The translations under genes and the position numbers were made by a program. A stretch of 64,000 bases of DNA from an uncultured Chromatiaceae bacterium. Lineage in GTDB: Bacteria; Pseudomonadota; Gammaproteobacteria; Enterobacterales; Alteromonadaceae. The stretch is taken from NCBI GenBank assembly GCA_937978655.1, contig CALJUX010000051.1, positions 53,799 to 117,798 on the forward strand. Direction: 5' to 3'. Shown one piece after another: positions 61,333 to 64,000 of the stretch. The notes below the pieces were generated by a model. It saw only the letters and a program-made list of their open reading frames with translations, did no database searches and had not been told where the DNA came from. Numbering within the stretch: position 1 is the first letter of the stretch; each line of letters opens with the position of its first letter.

Positions 61333-62460
61333 ATGACGAACAGCCCTGAACAGAAAATCAACTTACTTGATCTGACCCGTGATCAGATGAAAGAATTTTT
61401 GGTGTCGCTTGGCGAAAAAGCCTTCCGTGCTGATCAGCTGATGAAATGGATTTACCACTTTTGTGTTGATGATTTCGATAAAATGACGAATATCAACAAA
61501 GTGTTACGCGAAAAGCTCAAACGTCACGCGGTGATTGAAGCGCCTGTTGTCGTCACCCGGCAGGACAGTGCCGACGGCACTATCAAATTTGTGATGGGCC
61601 TCAAAGGCGGTCAGGAAGTGGAGACGGTCTGGATCCCGGAAAAAGACCGCCGGACTTTGTGTGTATCCTCTCAGGTTGGCTGTGCGCTGGATTGTTCATT
61701 CTGTTCCACAGCGCAGCAAGGTTTTAACCGCAATCTGACCGTGTCGGAAATTATTGGCCAGGTCTGGCGGGTCGGGCAGATCATCGGCAGCTACGGTGAC
61801 ACCGGCGAAAAACCGGTTACCAACGTGGTCATGATGGGCATGGGCGAGCCGTTGCTGAACCTCAACAATGTAGTACCAGCGATGGAACTGATGATGGAAG
61901 ACTATGGCTTTGGTCTGTCCAAGCGCCGCGTCACTTTATCTACCTCTGGTGTGGTGCCGGCGCTCGAGCTGTTAAAAGACAAAATCGATGTTGCGCTGGC
62001 CATTTCATTGCACGCGCCGAACAACAAGCTGCGTGATGAACTGGTGCCGGTTAATAAAAAATACCCGATGGAAGAATTCCTCGCTGCCGCGAAGCGGTAT
62101 GTGGACGGTTCACGTGCTAACGATAAAGTCACAGTCGAATATGTCATGCTTGAAGGCATCAACGACAGCATGGATCAGGCGCATGAACTGGCCCACGCGC
62201 TGAAAGATACCCCTTCAAAAATCAATTTGATCCCGTTTAACCCATACCCGGGGTCTCCTTATAAACGTTCGAGCAATTCCCGCATTGATCGCTTTAATAA
62301 AGTTCTGCAGGAATATGGCTTTACTGTCATAGTGCGCAAGACCCGCGGTGACGATATTGACGCCGCCTGTGGTCAGTTGGTCGGTGATGTCATCGACCGC
62401 ACCAAACGTCTGGTGAAAAAACAGATGAAAGGTGAGGAAATTTCAGTAAAAATGGTCTGA
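61333..62460 (+). CDS. rlmN: Dual-specificity 23S rRNA/tRNA adenine C2-methyltransferase
   Basis: 375 residues. Radical-SAM cluster motif CALDCSFCSTAQQGF (CxxxCxxC), N-terminal helix-hairpin-helix-like domain, NVVMMGMGEPLLNLNNV, VTLSTSGVVPALEL, and the catalytic Cys near the end in DIDAACGQLVGD. It methylates A2503 of 23S rRNA and A37 of some tRNAs. Followed 24 nt later by the PilW-like gene, the usual gammaproteobacterial order rlmN-pilW-rodZ-ispG. Confidence 0.97.
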   Translation: MTNSPEQKINLLDLTRDQMKEFLVSLGEKAFRADQLMKWIYHFCVDDFDKMTNINKVLREKLKRHAVIEAPVVVTRQDSADGTIKFVMGLKGGQEVETVWIPEKDRRTLCVSSQVGCALDCSFCSTAQQGFNRNLTVSEIIGQVWRVGQIIGSYGDTGEKPVTNVVMMGMGEPLLNLNNVVPAMELMMEDYGFGLSKRRVTLSTSGVVPALELLKDKIDVALAISLHAPNNKLRDELVPVNKKYPMEEFLAAAKRYVDGSRANDKVTVEYVMLEGINDSMDQAHELAHALKDTPSKINLIPFNPYPGSPYKRSSNSRIDRFNKVLQEYGFTVIVRKTRGDDIDAACGQLVGDVIDRTKRLVKKQMKGEEISVKMV

Positions 62461-62484
62461 AAAGACAAGGACAGGCAATCAGTT

Positions 62485-63894
62485 ATGCGTTTAAGTTGGC
62501 TTGCTGGTATTGGACTTTGCAGTGTGTTGCTGGGAGGCTGCGTCTCGGAGTCGACTATTGTCGACAGCAAGCGACAAGGCGAACGCCAGACCGACAACAA
62601 ACAGATTGCCCGAACCCGTTTGTCGCTGGGTCTGAATTACCTGCAGCGCGGTGAAACTTCTCAGGCCCGTTTTAATCTGGAAAAAGCCCGTGAACTGGCG
62701 CCGGACCTGCCTGAAGTCTCCAATGCACTGGCTTATTATTATCAGCAGGTCGGTGAATTTGACCAGGCCGAGGATGCTTATCGCGACGCATTGCGCAAAG
62801 ATCATGACAATGCCGACACCTACAACAATTTTGGTGCGTTTTTGTGTCAGCGTAAAAAGTATGCAGAGGCAGAGCAACTGCTGAATGCCGCAATCAAAAA
62901 GCCCGGTTATCTGCGGGTCGCCGAAAGTTACGAAAACCTCGCCATGTGCTCGCTCAGCCGCGATGATTTCAGCCAGTACCAGCATTTCCTCGAACTGGCC
63001 TTGCGACACAACGGCGTGAAGCATTCGATTGTCTATAACTTATCAGTGCTCAATTACGCCAAAGGCGAGCTGGCACAGGCCCGTATCTGGCAAAAACGCC
63101 TGCAGGAGCTTGGGCAGGTGTCACCCCAGGCAACCCTGTTAAGGTACATGATTGCTTACCAGCTGGATGACAAGGCGGAACAACAAGTCGCCGAGAAATT
63201 TATGCTGTCGGTGTATCCGGCTACACCGGAAGCCGCCTGGCTGTTGGCTGCGGATTTCAGCGCATCTGAACCGGAAAAACTGCGTCTGCAATACAAAGCC
63301 AGTCTGCTTGGCATGAATGCAGCTGAACTGACCAGTGCAGCACCTGCGGCCTCGCCAAAAATTAAAATCGTCAAACGTAAGACCGGTGTTGCCCCGGAAT
63401 CTGAGGCTTATGGTCTGAGCAGCGACAATAGCCTGGCCAAAATGCAGACTTCTGCGCCGGAACCGTCGGCGGTCACAGCACCAATTAAGGCTGAACCTGC
63501 CTTGCCACCGGCCGAACCGCCGGCATCGAACGTGGCGCCAGCAAGCGCAGCCGCAGCGGTGTCACCGGCAATGCCGCAGAGTCATTTGGTGCAATATGGT
63601 GAGACCTTGTTTCGGATCGCCAGTAAATACCGGCTCAGTGTCTCAGAGTTACAGCGGCTGAATCAGCTGTCGGATCCGGCAGCACTGAAAGCAGGGCAGG
63701 TATTGCAGCTCTCTGCCGCTACCGCTGTTCCTGCGCAGTATCAGGTCCAGGAAGGCGACACATTGTTCAGTATTGCCTACAAGTTCAGTCTTGAACTGGC
63801 ACAGCTGGCGCAGTGGAATCAGCTGGCGACAGACGCTGCGCTTAGTAGCGGCCAGACGATTCTGTTGCGGGCGCCGTCGGAGCAGCCGCAATGA
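62485..63894 (+). CDS. pilW: PilW/PilF-type TPR lipoprotein fused to two LysM domains
   Basis: 469 residues. Lipoprotein signal with lipobox LLGGC (Cys about 19). TPR repeats (about 40-220): ARTRLSLGLNYLQRGETSQARFNLEKA, LAYYYQQVGEFDQAEDAYRDAL, YNNFGAFLCQRKKYAEAEQLL in parts, the pilotin needed for PilQ secretin assembly. Usual PilW/PilF ends near residue 255. Here a Pro/Ala-rich linker (about 280-360) leads to two LysM domains (about 363-408, HLVQYGETLFRIASKYRLSV, and 415-460, YQVQEGDTLFSIAYKFSLEL). The extra part should bind peptidoglycan. Ends overlapping the rodZ start. Confidence 0.9.
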   Translation: MRLSWLAGIGLCSVLLGGCVSESTIVDSKRQGERQTDNKQIARTRLSLGLNYLQRGETSQARFNLEKARELAPDLPEVSNALAYYYQQVGEFDQAEDAYRDALRKDHDNADTYNNFGAFLCQRKKYAEAEQLLNAAIKKPGYLRVAESYENLAMCSLSRDDFSQYQHFLELALRHNGVKHSIVYNLSVLNYAKGELAQARIWQKRLQELGQVSPQATLLRYMIAYQLDDKAEQQVAEKFMLSVYPATPEAAWLLAADFSASEPEKLRLQYKASLLGMNAAELTSAAPAASPKIKIVKRKTGVAPESEAYGLSSDNSLAKMQTSAPEPSAVTAPIKAEPALPPAEPPASNVAPASAAAAVSPAMPQSHLVQYGETLFRIASKYRLSVSELQRLNQLSDPAALKAGQVLQLSAATAVPAQYQVQEGDTLFSIAYKFSLELAQLAQWNQLATDAALSSGQTILLRAPSEQPQ

Positions 63895-63953
63895 GCGCAG
63901 TGACACCGGCAAACGGACCGGGCGCCCAGCTGCAGCAGCGGCGGGAAGCAATG
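63891..63953 (+). CDS. rodZ: RodZ-like protein, N-terminal fragment cut by adapter
   Basis: Only 21 codons. ATG 63891 overlaps the upstream stop (ATGA). It reads MSAVTPANGPGAQLQQRREAM; GAQLQQRREA fits the start of the cytoplasmic HTH domain of RodZ, and rodZ is the expected next gene after rlmN-pilW. Everything after 63953 is adapter, so the real gene continues outside this contig. Assignment rests mainly on gene order. Confidence 0.65.
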
Positions 63954-64000
63954 AGATCGGAAGAGCACACGTCTGAACTCCAGTCACGAATCACCATCTC
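63954..64000. other. Illumina TruSeq adapter contamination
   Basis: From 63954 the sequence is the TruSeq read-1 adapter (AGATCGGAAGAGC and following, 34 nt to 63987), then an 8-base index GAATCACC (63988-63995) and ATCTC, the next bases of the adapter. In frame it adds RSEEHTSELQSR to the RodZ fragment. On the other strand it gives the well-known artefact peptide MTGVQTCALPIS. It is not genomic and should be trimmed. Confidence 0.98.

Noticed and set aside
63649..63987. Minus-strand frame beginning MTGVQTCALPIS
   Set aside because: Starts inside the sequencing adapter and is antisense to the LysM domains; a known artefact peptide.
1..64000. tRNA, rRNA, CRISPR arrays, integrases or complete insertion sequences
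   Set aside because: Looked for cloverleaf arms, regularly spaced repeats and transposase motifs and saw none; only non-autonomous hairpin elements are present.

Overview
The window reads as one contiguous stretch of gammaproteobacterial chromosome, GC-moderate to GC-rich and densely coded. The gene repertoire points to Alteromonadales/Chromatiaceae near Rheinheimera or Alishewanella: an isc operon behind trmJ and cysE, an ast operon, a DUF3802 protein, prkB next to speD and yhfA, PilW followed by RodZ, and many TonB/porin-type envelope genes. This placement is inference from gene content; no rRNA gene is present. The last 47 bases are not biological. They are an Illumina TruSeq adapter with an 8-base index, so the right edge is a contig end that breaks rodZ.

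Layout. 1-4046: yhiI-rbbA-yhhJ envelope ABC transporter operon (minus). 4.8-12.9 kb: a locus that looks built for scavenging cyanophycin (multi-Arg-poly-Asp). It holds a TonB-dependent receptor, an exported S51 cyanophycinase, a YfcC-type permease and an isoaspartyl dipeptidase. It also holds two unannotated paralogous 24-residue ORFs, each followed after exactly 4 nt by a perfect 5-nt-loop hairpin, one upstream of the receptor and one upstream of the permease. 13.0-20.9 kb: a signalling block with a periplasmic binding protein, a LuxR response regulator, a FIST protein plus PAS hybrid kinase (NosP/NahK-like), an ExaC-like aldehyde dehydrogenase and a soluble BdlA-like chemoreceptor. 21-24.7 kb: cold-shock protein, secreted zinc protease, membrane-bound XRE regulator. 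25.0-26.9 kb: a small AT-richer accessory patch with an Abi-alpha (DUF4393) gene and an unknown partner.

27-30 kb: glutathione-dependent formaldehyde detoxification with a divergent LysR gene. 30.3-34.9 kb: MacB-like ABC efflux operon. 35.1-41.3 kb: pabA, an HDOD protein, then astC-astA-astD for arginine catabolism. 41.4-46.4 kb: DUF3802, yhfA, a hairpin-rich MITE-like element, speD, a GNAT acetyltransferase, prkB, a beta-propeller protein and a MAPEG protein. 46.4-50.4 kb: ExeM-like nuclease, purD and an exported methyltransferase. 50.6-57.5 kb: trmJ, cysE and iscR-iscS-iscU-iscA-hscB-hscA-fdx behind two abutting IscR-type sites. 57.8-60.5 kb: two paralogous outer-membrane porins and a PstS-like protein. 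60.7-64.0 kb: ndk, rlmN, a PilW lipoprotein fused to two LysM domains, and the start of rodZ.

How they connect. Extracellular cyanophycinase would release beta-Asp-Arg dipeptides. The receptor and permease could take these in and IadA would split them to Asp and Arg. Part of the arginine succinyltransferase pathway (astCAD) lies in the same window to catabolise the Arg. The individual families are well supported; the cyanophycin pathway and the leader-peptide control are inference.
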